Shown piece by piece: positions 21,701 through 32,955 of a stretch of 64,000 nucleotides of DNA. The notes beneath the pieces are model-generated. The model saw only the letters and a list, made by a program, of their open reading frames with translations. It was not told the origin of the DNA and made no database searches. This DNA is from Zymoseptoria tritici IPO323. Taxonomy: Eukaryota > Ascomycota > Dothideomycetes > Mycosphaerellales > Mycosphaerellaceae. Positions within the stretch are counted from its first letter, which is position 1, and every line of letters starts with the position of its first letter. Location of the stretch: contig NC_018216.1 of the NCBI RefSeq assembly GCF_000219625.1, positions 558,001 through 622,000 on the forward strand, in the 5' to 3' direction. The position numbers and the translations under genes are program-made.

Positions 21701-22147
21701 CTATCTAAGTAGTACGCGCGCATTCGGTAATTGTTACGAGTAGAGATTCTACTAGTTATAGAATAGCGACTTGTTCGAGACGTCGAGTTTCTAGAGGTTA
21801 CCGAGTTAAGTACTAGTTACGATTGTTCTTCCGGTAATGCGGTCTTAAAAGCGATAGGAGCCGATCGTTAAAAAGTAATCGGCGCCGCCCTATTAGATTA
21901 TTACGACTAATAGTAAATTAACCGTTATTTAAGGGACGTATAGCACACCGTATAGTGCGATTATCTAAGTCCCGTCGTCTTGTTTAATAGTAAGCTCGAT
22001 AACGCCTATACCGATAGTATAAAAACCGGTACCGCAGCCTTCTATTTTAATCTTACGTTTAAACGGTTTGTACGTCTTAAACATTTTACGTTAGTAGCAG
22101 ACATAGCGAGAGCAGCTAGAGTCTACTACCTAGTCTAATAGACCGAG
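18760..22147 (-). pseudogene. Copia pol: protease, integrase, RT, RNase H (RIP-inactivated)
   Basis: Reading from the right on the minus strand: a protease-like VVDSSCSR segment at about 22100-22140; an integrase zinc-finger block (NLPSLRKLLS) near 21600-21640; the integrase core; RT with AYVDDLLIV near 19670-19705; and RNase H with HSDSTIAIVKNPEHYNRTKHI near 18890-18960, ending in ADILTKAL near 18800. The order is diagnostic of Ty1/copia. Frames are broken by many TAG/TAA codons. The Gypsy A insertion cuts it just upstream of the protease motif (TSD CCGAG at 22143-22147). Confidence 0.88.
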
Positions 22148-22476
22148 TGTTAGAAGCACCTTAAGAGGGAATGTAGGCTTACACCGAAAACGAATAGTTG
22201 TAGAATGTAACGAGTCGATTCGATAAGGAAGGGAATAGACGAGAGCGTTCCCCGAGGCTATGTACCCGCCCTTCGTATTACTAAATGCGTCCCTCCGCCT
22301 AGACTAGGCACCGGTCGTAGTCTAACGTCCGCTCGGGGGCCGTCGTACGCCTGTAAGGTTCGTCCTTCTATAGGATGTCCTAGTCTAGGCTAGATAAGAT
22401 AGCACCGGTAATCTATAGTACTAGGATAGTCTAGGTTAGGGCAGGTAGGAGGCGTTATCGTAAGGGTGTCCTTACA
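22148..22476 (-). repeat. Gypsy A 3' LTR
   Basis: 329 bp, TGTTAGAAG...CCTTACA on the plus strand. Same length as the partner LTR at 42986 and as copy 1 at 2706. Confidence 0.93.
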
Positions 22477-22779
22477 TTGCCCCCCTCCCCTCTCTATAAC
22501 TAACCTTAGTTGCGGTAGAAAATTCATAAGCTATTAGCTGCTAGATGTCCTAATCTAGAAGGATTTGCGGGTCTATAGCGTCGCTATATTAATTTAATTC
22601 TTCTTCTAAACTTTCTCTTTTCTTTACTAACTACTAAAAGTAAGTAATCTAGGGTAGTGCTAGTATAGTCTAGTTTAATCTAGTAAGGCTAATATTAGCG
22701 TAGACATACTATATCTTCCGCCGCCGCGGCCCTCGTACGTAACGATTACGCTAGAAAGGTCCGCAACAGGACTTTTAAC

Positions 22780-23612
22780 TATAATCCGTACTTTAATTGT
22801 ATTAAAGATATTAAGCAGAACAAAGACTTAACTAAACTATGCTAGTTAGCGTTAGAGAAGCCTATTAAGGGTATTACTGCTAAATGCGCCGGCTGTCTAG
22901 ACGACAGAAACGCCGATTACTTCTAGGTAGGATATTTCTAGACTATTCTAGAGTCTTTTAGATCTAGGCTAACCCTAGATAGCTCCCGCCGGCCCGTAAG
23001 GACGAGTAGGACACTATTAATGCCTAGATTTAAGTAGAGTACGCTAATCCGGTAGCGAACGCGGATAATAGGAAGAAGTTAAGGAGCAAGGTGCTCCTAT
23101 TTGCTAGTTCGATTAAGTTGTATATGCCGTTCTAGCTTATTTTAGACTAGTATGCTAATAGTTAGCGCCTTAGGGAGCTTAGAAACAGCGTACGCGGCCC
23201 GGAGGGTCTTACTTTATACTAGGGTACCCGCGAGTAGGACACGACGGGTTAAAAGGTTAAGAAGCGGGACAGGTCGGCCGCTACTTTTATAGAGAAGGCC
23301 GTAAGTATACCGTTCTAGCGCATTTTAGACTATACTAACGCTAGGGTGTAGGAGCAGGCTGCTACCGGGACCCCGAGGTCTAAGAGAAGCCGCCTAATTA
23401 ATCTAAAGGGCGCTATTACGGTCTAGTCGTTAACAGAAAAGCTTAATAAGTACAAGACTGCCTTACATCGCAATAGTAAGGCCCTAGAGAGGTTTAATAT
23501 ATACGCTAGGGGTACGGGAAAGACTAATAGGGAGGCGTTAAAGGCTTTAGTGCGCACTACGGCCGCTTAGGAGCGTAAAGAGGACGCTTCGGACGAGGAT
23601 AGCGATAATTAA
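22780..23612 (+). pseudogene. Antisense accessory ORF in Gypsy element A
   Basis: Between the chromodomain and the 3' LTR a plus-strand frame, opposite to gag-pol, stays readable for about 200 codons (about 22990-23612). It ends at a TAA after ERKEDASDEDSDN. Its internal stops are all TAG or TAA. An upstream segment (about 22780-22980), in another frame, contains a CAGCLDDRNADYF-like stretch with clustered cysteines, so an intron or frameshift may join the two. The protein looks basic and ends acidic. No family was recognised. Extra ORFs in this position are known in some plant LTR elements; the antisense orientation makes it noteworthy. Confidence 0.5.
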
Positions 23613-23879
23613 GCCGGTTTAGTCTAGTTAGCTCTAGCAGTATATAGGGTATAACAGATAATACTATTACGTAGAGTAATAGGGCCCTTTTAAGTTATAA
23701 TAGCGCAGAATAGCTCGACGTAGGCTAGAATAGTCTAGAATAGAAAACCTTAACGCCTAAATAAAATCCCTAGAATTATTAAAAATGTTAAAGTCTAATA
23801 TTATAAAGCAAAAAAGGATTGAAAAATTAACTAAGGGGGTTAGCGTTTTTTCTAGAATTTACCGCGCGCAGTCGGTCCT

Positions 23880-25752
23880 TTCTAGCCTATTCTGCGCCGG
23901 TAGGCCCGCATTACTGCCGGGCTAATGTTAACTACTGCTTCCTAGGAGTTCTCGGACTAGTCGTAGTCTTTCTACTTAATAAGGTACTCCCGATTGTTTA
24001 GTTCGTCTACACGTTCGGCCAGAATAGCCTCGACTTCGTATTTATTGTCCTCTCCTACGTCGTATCGCATTATCCTGTCCTATTTGCGACTAAACTAGTC
24101 CGGGATAGATAGTTCTAGTAGAGAAACATAGAAGGTTAGGTAGATCTTTAGTAAGTCTGGTAGATCGAGCGTATATGCGACGCGGTTAATAACCGCTTTT
24201 ACCTTATAAGGTCTAATATATTTATAATCGAGCTTTGCCGAAGGTCTTAATAACCTAATATTGCGTATATTAAGGTAGACTTCGTCTCCGACGTTAAAGG
24301 AGATGTCCTTCCTATACTCGTTCGCCTACTTAGCTATTTGCTTCTTTGTTTTAGCTAGTCTAACCCGTAGTTTCTTCTAGTTAGAGATAACGCGGTCCGT
24401 AAGTTGTGCGGCGAACAGCGCTTCTCGTCTATCCTAGCGTAGTCTAGGCTAGTAGCACCGCCGAGGGTCCCGTATCGTATATGCCTAGAATAGCGTAACC
24501 CCTATTGCGGAGTATACGCTATTATTGTACGAGAATTCCGTAGTAGAAAGTAGGGAGGCCTAGTTGTCCTATTTATAGTTATAGTATGTACGAAGATACT
24601 ACTTTAGCGTCTAGTTTTGGCGCTCTATTTGCCTGTCTATTTAAGGGTAGAACGCTATACTTAGTTTTCGGCGTATGCTAAGGCAGAAACAGAACGTGCT
24701 CTAGAATTTTAAGGTTAGGATAGGCCCTCGATCCGACATAATCGTAGCTAGTACGCTATAGAGTTGTACGACTTCCCTTATAAACACCTCTACGAGCTCT
24801 ACTACGGTAATCGTCTTCTTATATAGTGCATAATAGACTATTTTAGTGCATCTATCTACGATTACTAGGATTAAGTCGTAAGCCTAGCCTAGAAGCATGC
24901 TAGGTAGTAGGTCCGTTATAAAGTCTAGCGTTACATCCTCCTATAGTATAAGTAATAGTAGCTCTACGTACAGCAATCCGTAAGGTTTGTGCCGCTGTAG
25001 CTTTAACCTACTACACGCTTAGCACGTTCGTATATAGTCCTTAACGTATTTCCTTATTTTAGGCTAGTAGAAACTCCTTTATAGAAGTTCGAGCGTTCGA
25101 GAGAAGCCGAAGTGCCCTACTATAGGGTCGTCGTAGCATTCCTAAAGCAGTTAGAGTCTTATGCTTCCTTTAGGTACGTAGGCCTTGCCGTTTATATATG
25201 CGACTCTATCCTCGTTAGTCTATCGATCTACCTAGAAAGTAGGTTCCGCTTAGTCCTTCTCCTTGTTAATCCTATTAAAGGTCGGATCTTTTAAGAGGGC
25301 GCGTTTTAGGCGCGTTTTTAGGTCTAGGGCGTCTTTTACTACCCCTACGTGCCTTACTAGTCTATTATAGTCTAGATACAGTTAGAATGCCGTCTAGAAG
25401 AGCCGTAAGCTTATAGACGACTCTTCGTCTATAGCCTACCGTCTAGAGTAGTCCTTATCCGTTAGGTCGGGCCTTCTACTTAGTGCATCCGCCGCCCTAT
25501 TAGCCTTACCGGGTCTATAAATAGTCCTAAAGTCGATCTGCGACAACTACTCGGCCTATCTAACCTACCGCCTAGATAAGGTCTTAGTCGTTATAAGCGT
25601 TTGTAGGTTTGTATAATCCGTTAGTAGTTCGACCTAGTATCGAGCCCCCTCTAGGTATTGTCTAAAGTGCTTAAAGGAGTCTACGACTACTAATAGCTTA
25701 GCGTCTTCCGTAACGTAGTTCCGTTCTACCGCGATTATCTTTCGTAAGAAGT
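23880..25752 (-). pseudogene. Gypsy A RNase H (3' part), integrase and chromodomain
   Basis: The minus-strand frame from 25752 leftward gives the end of RNase H (about 25400-25752), then integrase (about 24080-25400), and at about 23900-24060 a chromodomain with EVEAILAERVDE, REYLIKWKDY-like and SEN residues in the expected order (one tryptophan codon is now TAG). A C-terminal chromodomain places element A among the chromoviruses, whose integrases target heterochromatin marks. RIP stops interrupt all parts. The LINE inserted into the RNase H part. Confidence 0.8.
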
Positions 25753-25816
25753 TTGTTTGTTTGTTTGTTTGTTTGTTCCATTTACGTCCTATAGGAGTCT
25801 ATAACTATGTAGGACG

Positions 25817-25832
25817 GCTGTCTCGCGACAGC
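25817..25832 (-). other. LINE 3' end hairpin
   Basis: On the coding strand: GCTGTC-GCGA-GACAGC, a 6 bp stem with a GNRA-type loop, followed by CCGTCCTACATAG. All four SINE-like copies have a hairpin at the same place, before the same CCGTCCTACATAG, but with different stem bases that still pair. Confidence 0.8.
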
Positions 25833-25974
25833 AGTCTATCTATGTACAATCGTTGTTCTCTCGTATCTCTTAACCTTAGGGAAAGACCCGTGCCTAGGAT
25901 AGTAGCAAGCTAGTATCGAAGGACTTTAAAGAAAGACAAATAAGGAAAAGTAAAAGGAGTATAGGCTAGACGGT

Positions 25975-28900
25975 CTCGTCTTCGCCTCTTGCTAGGTGCT
26001 AGGACCTAGAAGCAATCTTTGTATCCGAGAGAAAGGTAGTAAGGTGTTTCCGGAGTTCCTTATCTTCTATTATTTCTAGTAGAGATTGTGCTTGTCGTAG
26101 CGGTAGTAGCCTAAATACATTGTAGATAGGGCAGCTACATACGAGGTGTTCTACTGTTTCTCGTCGTCCGCAAGGGCAGTCTAGCGTCGTTACGTGTCTA
26201 AAGCGATAGAGATAGGACTTTAGGTATCCGTGTCCTAATAGGATAGTATAGAAGGCACTAGTTAAAGCGCGTCTTCCTCCTATTCTATGTTTTCCTAGCG
26301 AGCTCTATAGAAATCGACTAAGGTAGCTATTTATATTCCTAGGTACCTTATTAATCTCCCGTTATCTTGCTATTTCGTATCGGGTTTTCCAGACGCTAAA
26401 GAGATCGTCTTTTGCGTAGTTAGCCCTCTCGTATTCTACGAAATACTTGTATTATTAGAGTCGATAATAGAGTAGTTGTATCTGTGTTCTCTGTCGTTTT
26501 TATAGAAGTATCTCTCTCGAGTCCTCGTATCGGACTTCTCGCGTATCCGAAGGCGCGCTTTAGATAGCGAGTCTTATAGGGTAGTTTTCGGGTAGCTTTA
26601 CTACGCGTAGAGAGTATAAAATTAACTGTCTCTCTAGGCGTAGATCCGGGAGGAAGAGATTTAACTCTACTTCGGACAGGACGTTTAGGGCGGTACGGAA
26701 AACGCCTAGGATCTTTCTATAAGCTTTACTTTATAAAGATACTAGAGGTTTTATACTCTTTTTCGACCGCTACCAAATTAGGGCCCCGTAGTTTGCTATT
26801 ATAGTAATGTAAGCTAGGTAGATCTTTTTTAACGATATAGAAGATAGACCGCGTTCGGTATTTGCTAGTCTTTCTAATCGATAGAATGCCGCTTATGCTT
26901 ATACTAATCTTATTATAATATGCTCCTTAAAGGTAAGACCGGCGTCTAGCTAAATCCTAAGCTACCTTATCGCTTTCTTTGCCGGGCGAACAATATTACT
27001 ATTTAGAAGAATTACCGGGTAATCGGACCCTTTCCCTTTCGAGAAGTGTACTTAGTCTGTCTTTGCTAGGTTAAAAGTAATCGAGTTCTTCTTTCCTAGG
27101 TCTATTAGCCTTCTTGCCTTACGTTTTAGTACCTTAGAGTTCTTCTTAAGGGACGTAGACGAGGTAGATAGTCTAATATCGTCGACGTAGGAACTAGGAG
27201 TAACTCCTTATAGCGAGAAGAATATGTCGCGCGTATAGATAAGAAAGAGGATAGGAGATATCGGGCTGCCTTGCGGAACGCCGATCTCTACGTCCTAGAA
27301 TTCCTATATCTATCCGTCGAATACTATTCGTAGGCGTCTATTACTTATAAACGACTAAACCTAACGTATAAGGCTATACGGAAGCCTTAACTAGATTATT
27401 ATTCTTAACAGTCGGTTCTTTGCAACGTAGTCGTATGCTCCTCTTACGTCGAGGAAGATAACTAAAGTCTTCTTTTTCTTTCTTCGATTCTCCTCGATTT
27501 CGTTTGTTAAGAGAAGCACCGTATCGATAGCCGATTTCTTCTTTCGCCCTCCTAACTACGAGTCGTGTAGAAGGGGCTTCGTCTCTGCGATAATCCCTAG
27601 GCGTTTTGCGAGTATTCTCTCGCTAATCTTACCGAGACAGTTTAGGAGAGAGATAACTTAGTAGGCCTTAGGGACCAAATAGTCTAGTTTTCCCGGCTTT
27701 GCTAGAACTACGCCTGTCGCAACTTTCCAGCATTAGGGGTAGTATCCTTCGTCGAGTAGCCTACTATATATACGTAGAAAGGTAATAGGAATAGCGCCGT
27801 ACGCTTTACTAATAATAGCTTGCGTAATACCGTCTAGGCCCGGCGTTTTTCCTTTTACTATCTTCGTACTATAGGCGGCAGCGAGTTCCTCTTCGGTTAG
27901 CGTAGTCTAGCCCTAATCCCCGGCTGTATATACTTCCTAACGGCTAGGTAGAGGTTCCTCGGTAGGAGGGCGCGGAAATAAGGCTTCGGAGAAGGCCTTA
28001 CATTTCCCCTTAAAAGAATCTTTATTGTTTATCGTAGGTATCTGTCTTCGGCTGCTATTCCTAGTATAGGACATAGCTTTAAAGATAGATTTCGAGTCTT
28101 CTTTTTTAAGGAAAGCGTTCTAGTAGTTCTTCTTAGCTGTTTTAATAGCTTAGAAGTACTCGTTTCTCGCTTTCGTATACGCCTCTTTCTCGTCTAGCGT
28201 CGGCGTACGTCCGTAGGTAAAGGTCTGTCTATATGTTCTAGACATTATACGGCGTAGCGTGCGTAGCTCTCTATTCTACTAAGGTTTTGCGTAGGCGTGT
28301 ACTACTTTCTCTAGGATTGCTCCCCGCATCGATTTGGTAATATACGAGGTAAAGGAGTCTGCGATGTCGTCGAGGGAGTTCGTATAGTTAATAGACGTCG
28401 CCTTGCTTATTAGGAGATCTGTAAACAGTTCCTAATCTGCGGAAGCTATATCTAGAACTACTTTCTTCTGTTAGGCTCGATCTTGCGCGCTAATAAGGTC
28501 TATAGATATAGCCTTATGGTCTAAGCCTGTCGGAATCGTTCTCTAGTCGATTTCTTTCGTAGATAAGGATCCTCTTGTAAACGTAAGGTCTAGACGGCCG
28601 AACAGACTGCACCTTCACGCGGTGGCCGTTGTAAGTACCTTCCTCGGAAGGGAAACTAAGACAGTCTAGAAGAAACCTCCTCGAAAACCTCTCGAAATCC
28701 GCCTAAAATCCTTCTCGAAATCCGCCTCGAAATACAAGCTATAACAGAACAACAGTACGATTCGAACGAACAGCCCTCTACGCTGCAAACGAGAAGGAGA
28801 AGAAGAAGAAGAAGCAGTCTACTCTGCCCTATACGCGCACCTCCTCGAAATCCGAACCGAAGCACTTTAAAGAGCTAGAACAGTTAGTAGAATCTACAAC

Positions 28901-30060
28901 TCTGCGATTAACCTGCGTAGCTGTATGCGTTTGGAAGCGGCATATAGTTCTATAAAGGCATATTAAGGATAAGAGAAGGCAGCGAGTTAGACAGCTGCTT
29001 TTACACTGCTTTTGCACTGCTTTTGTACGGCATTTTGCACGGCATTCTGCACTACTCTTGCACTGCTTTTGTACAGCATTTTGTACTACTTTTGCACTGC
29101 ATTTCGAATTTGCAGCGTGCGTGCGTGCGAAGCGGAAGGATCCGCTGAAAATTCTGCAAAAAGCTTAGCGCGAAAATTCTGCAGCCCTAGGCTGCAACAC
29201 TCGTTTAATTTCCTTTGTTCTACATTTGTTTAAAGTCCTTTAGCACTACCTTAGGCACGGGGTTTTCCCCTAAGGTTAAAGAATATAGAAGATTTTAATT
29301 GTAAATAGATCTACTGCCTTGCCTTTAGGGCAAGGCCGTCCTACATAGTCATAGACTCTAAAAGGACGTAAATGGAATAAACAAACAAACAAAACAATAA
29401 ACGTAAGGTCTAGGACCGACTCTGCGTCTAGGTGCGGCCTATAGAAGGTCCCGACACCTATCGTATTACGTAGAGTAAAGCCCTAGTCTTCTATCCACTC
29501 TATAAATTCGCGGGCACTAGTAGTATCCTTTCCCCTCGGATCCTAGGACGGGTGTCTAAGGTTAAAGTCTCCTACTAATAGAGTGTTTGGAAGGAACGTA
29601 TTACGTAGAGAGTAGAGGCTTCTCTCTATTATTCGTCGGTTTTGCAGGTTCTCGGTATCCCGAAGGTCCTTCTCGTTATAGAGATTAACTATCTAGATCT
29701 TGTTGCCCTTCTTGTCTGAAATAACAAAGGAAAGTATGTTGCTATCGTCTAATAAAATAGGAGAGATATTAACGTTAAGTCTTATACTAATATATAGCAT
29801 TGTTCTTAGCTGGATCGTCGAATCCGTAGTCGTTAGGAATAGCTAGTTGTAATCCCGGTGTGCGATAGATCTTGTCTCTTTATAGCCTATTATCGGGTCT
29901 TCTATAGTCTACGGTTCCTAGACTAGTAGAAGGTCGGCTTTCTACTTAACCGCGACGTCTAAGGTAGACTCTATAGCCTCGATAGATTAGTTAAGATTAA
30001 CGTAGAAAATCTGTAGAGAGTGTTCTAATATGTAGAACGTTCTAGGGGCCTCCCTTTCTA
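25975..30060 (-). pseudogene. LINE ORF2: endonuclease, reverse transcriptase, C-terminal zinc motif
   Basis: On the minus strand the APE-type endonuclease lies right of about 28594 and is split by SINE copy 2 (recognisable at about 29650-30050: VNLNQSIEAIESTL, DLLLV-EP). The RT lies around 27150-27600 with KKTLVIFLDVRGAYD, VEIGVPQGSPISPILFLIY and SYVDDI. The C-terminus (about 25980-26190) holds DCPCGRRETVEHLVCSCP, a C-x-C...H...C-x-C zinc motif typical of the Tad/R1 group. Several TAG/TAA stops interrupt it. It is unlikely to be active, but it is the natural source of machinery for the SINE-like copies, or a relative of that source. Confidence 0.82.
28578..29413 (+). mobile_element. SINE-like element, copy 2, inside the LINE endonuclease
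   Basis: Insert 28594-29397 (804 bp) between 16 bp duplications TAAACGTAAGGTCTAG (28578-28593 and 29398-29413). It begins ACGGCCGAACAGACTGCACC and ends in an (AACA)n tail. The 3' hairpin at 29316-29336 has an 8 bp stem GCCTTGCC/GGCAAGGC. It is oriented opposite to the LINE and is clearly less RIP-mutated than the LINE around it. Confidence 0.9.
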
Positions 30061-30079
30061 TTATATACGATCCTTCGCC

Positions 30080-31200
30080 TTCTCGACTCTTAGGCTGTCC
30101 GCGCCTACGTATAGACGGTTTTAAATAGCCCTTTTTGCCTCCTCCTTAGTAGCAAAACCTACTAGAACTGTCGCCCTAGTAAGAGTCCTTCTTCTCTCTT
30201 CGTTTGTTAGCTAAATCGGGGTGCCTACGAGTTTAAGACCTCTATTAAAGGTCTTAATTTCTTGTTAAATATCCTATAGGCCCGTTAGCGTATTAAAGTT
30301 CGCGGTCGAGACGCCGTAGACTATAACCTTATGCTAGAGAGAGTCCTCTATTACCTGTGCCTTACCTACGATATCGGTAACCTTAGTAAGGCTATCGATC
30401 GTTCGTTAGCGGGCTTTCTCTATTACAAAGTTTAGGACAATATTACCCCGAACTAATTTCTTTATCGCAAGGATAGCTAGCTCTTAGTCTTCGCCTTTAA
30501 GAGCGTTGTTAATTTTGTCTCGGGTTGCGATCTAGTCGAGTTCCTTCTCTTTATCCTTTAGTACAAGGATAAGAGGCATCGGTTCTGCTTGTTCTTTCGG
30601 CTTACTAGCCCTCCGGGAGACGGTCGTCTACTATTGTTGTTATTGTTATTGTTATTATATTGTCTTTATTATCGAGGAGGTAGAGGTAGAGGTAGCGGAT
30701 CCGCTATCTCCCTTAACAACGTCTACGAAAGTAGGCTTCTTCGCCTATGCTACTAGTTTCTTTATTATCGTTTCTAGGTTCGAGACTTACTTTGCGAGGA
30801 TTTAGGATATTATCCTAAAGTCTGTATACTCGGTAAAGTGCCGAAAGACTTCGAGAAGGTCGAGAACCCGGGTTTGTTCTTCTAGAATCCTACCTAGATC
30901 CCCCGCTACTTCGACTAGTAGCTGTCGGGCTTGTAGGATCTTCTCGTTCGCGGGCGTACGAAAGAGTGTTTATTTCTTTCCGAGAGAAGGGCTACGAGTC
31001 GGGGAGCTACTAAATTCGAAGGGGTTTTGCCTTTTCCTAGGTAGGAAAGGAATGCCGGTTCTTTTTAGTAGTTCCTTCGGCAACGGCAGGGTTTTAAGAG
31101 ACTTAAACGTAACTTCCTCGTCCCCTCTAGCTATAGCTTTTAGAGTCTAAGGGGCTAAGCTTACATCTGTTATTTCCGTCTCGGTAGATATTGTCTTTTT
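30080..31200 (-). pseudogene. LINE ORF1 (gag-like)
   Basis: A RIP-interrupted minus-strand frame precedes ORF2. Its best part (about 30080-30500) includes ATVLVGFATKEEAKRAI, the segment found before the zinc knuckles in ORF1 proteins of Tad-type LINEs. An (xTATTG)-rich low-complexity run lies near 30630-30660. Boundaries are approximate. Confidence 0.6.
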
Positions 31201-31407
31201 ATTGTTGTTTGTTATTTAAAAAGAGGCTTAGCAGTCTTACGCCGAGAGGGCTGCTTATTCGTCTCTATTTCTAATCGCGTTCGGGTCCTAGCCTACTTAC
31301 GATACTAGGGCACTCTTCTCCCTACTATACAAAGTAGGAGTATAGGAGAAGGTATACTTTAAAGAGGAGAGAAGAGATATATAAATATACCTCTACTTCT
31401 AGGAAGT

Positions 31408-32209
31408 ACTCTAGCCTATAGACGGCCGAACAGACTGCACCTTCACGCGGTGGCCGTCGTAAGTACCTTCCTCGGAAGGGAAACCAAGACAGTCTGGAAG
31501 AAACCTCCTCGAAGAAACCTCCTCGAAAACCTCTCGAAATCCGCCCGAAATCCTTCTCGAAATCCGCCTCGAAATACAAGCTACAGAACAACGGCACGAT
31601 TCGAACGAATAGCCCTCTACGCTACGAACGAGAAGAAGAAAGAAGCAGTCCACTCTGCCCTATACGCGCACCTCCTCGAAATCCGAACCGAAATCGCACC
31701 TCTTTCCCTCTAGAGATTCGTCGCCTCTATGGAAAAGTGCACTTTAAAGAGCTAGAACTCGGTGGAATCTACAACTCTGCGATTAACCTGCGTAGCTATA
31801 TGCGCTAGAAGGCGGCATATAGTTCCACAAAGGCATATTAAGGACAAGAGAAGGCAGCGAGTTGGACAGCTGCTTTTTGCGCCTTTGCGCTGCATCTCTT
31901 TCGAATTCGCAGCGTGTATATGTGCGAAGCGGAAGGATCCGCTGAAAATTCTGCAAAAGCTTGGCGCGAAAATTCTGCAGCCTTGGGCTGCAACACTCGT
32001 TTGATTTCCTTTGTCATTTGTTTAAAGTCCTTTGGCATTGCCTTAGGCACGGGGTCTCCCCTAAGGTCAAAGAATACCGAAAAATCTGATTGTAACTAGA
32101 TCTACTGCTTTGCCTTTATGGCAAAGCCGTCCTACATAGTCTTGGACTCCGAAAGGACGTAAATGGAACAAACAAACAAACAAACAAACAAACAAACTCT
32201 AGCCTATAG
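31408..32209 (+). mobile_element. SINE-like element, copy 3, in the LINE 5' part
   Basis: Insert 31422-32195 (774 bp) between duplications ACTCTAGCCTATAG (31408-31421 and 32196-32209). Same ACGGCCGAACAGACTG start and (AACA)n tail as copies 2 and 4. The hairpin at 32107-32127 reads GCTTTGCC/GGCAAAGC: the third base pair has changed from C:G to T:A on both sides. It retains many CA and TG. Confidence 0.9.
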
Positions 32210-32955
32210 TAACGTGCGTCTTTATAGTAGGCTTTAAAGGCGTTCTGCGGGTAGCCGTAGCAGGTTCGGGATAACCTTTGTCTCTAAGGAAAGGTAGGCC
32301 TATACTCTATATAGAGTATCTAGCTATATAGCTAGTACTACTACTCTAATTCCTAGAGGTGCAAATTCGTCCTTACTAAACTACACTGCTCCTTTAGCTT
32401 CTTCTCTCGGCGGCGTAGGACAACAGGTAACTCTAGTGTAGAGAGAACTAAGTATATATATATGTTTGTGTATCCTAGGAACACTGCTCTTGTTTAGCCT
32501 TTAGCTCTTTTAAAATTCGACTAAATCAGGCGTTTAATAGCTAGAATAAAAGCTCTCGTCGAGGGCTTTTAAACGGGCTACACAGCGTCCGAATCGGCAG
32601 CGTATTAGTTGTATTATAGTATGTTAAAGTATTATAGTATAGGTTGTAAACCTTCCTTATATAATGCCCTAAACAGGGAATATTTCGAGTGTAGGGGAGG
32701 TAAGGTCGGAATAAAGTTTCGGAGGTAGGGGCCAAATCCCGGAGTTTAGGGTCCAAATTTGCACCCTAAAGGGGGCAACAAGGTAAATCTTTAAACTCTA
32801 GTAGCGGCGTAGGTTTTAAGGGCAGCGGGGTAAATGCGGGTTCGTTAGAACGGCCTTGATAAGGGCTTTCGAATAGTGCGTGTTTGGTAATAATCGGGTC
32901 AATATTGGGTGTGCAATGGAAGTGCGGATGTCGATGAGAACGTTTCGTAAGAAGT

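Larger units (their letters stand above)
25753..32942 (-). mobile_element. Tad1-like LINE, full length, with two SINE-like inserts
   Basis: The 13 bp TSD TTTCGTAAGAAGT occurs at 25740-25752 and 32943-32955. The 3' tail is at the left, seen as (GTTT)n on the plus strand, so the element is on the minus strand and its 5' end is at 32942. Without the inserts (28578-29413 and 31408-32209) it is about 5.6 kb. Its proteins are listed separately. The last 200 bp match the 3' ends of the SINE-like elements. Intact 5' end, TSD and tail show complete insertion; RIP-type stops show later inactivation. Confidence 0.9.
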
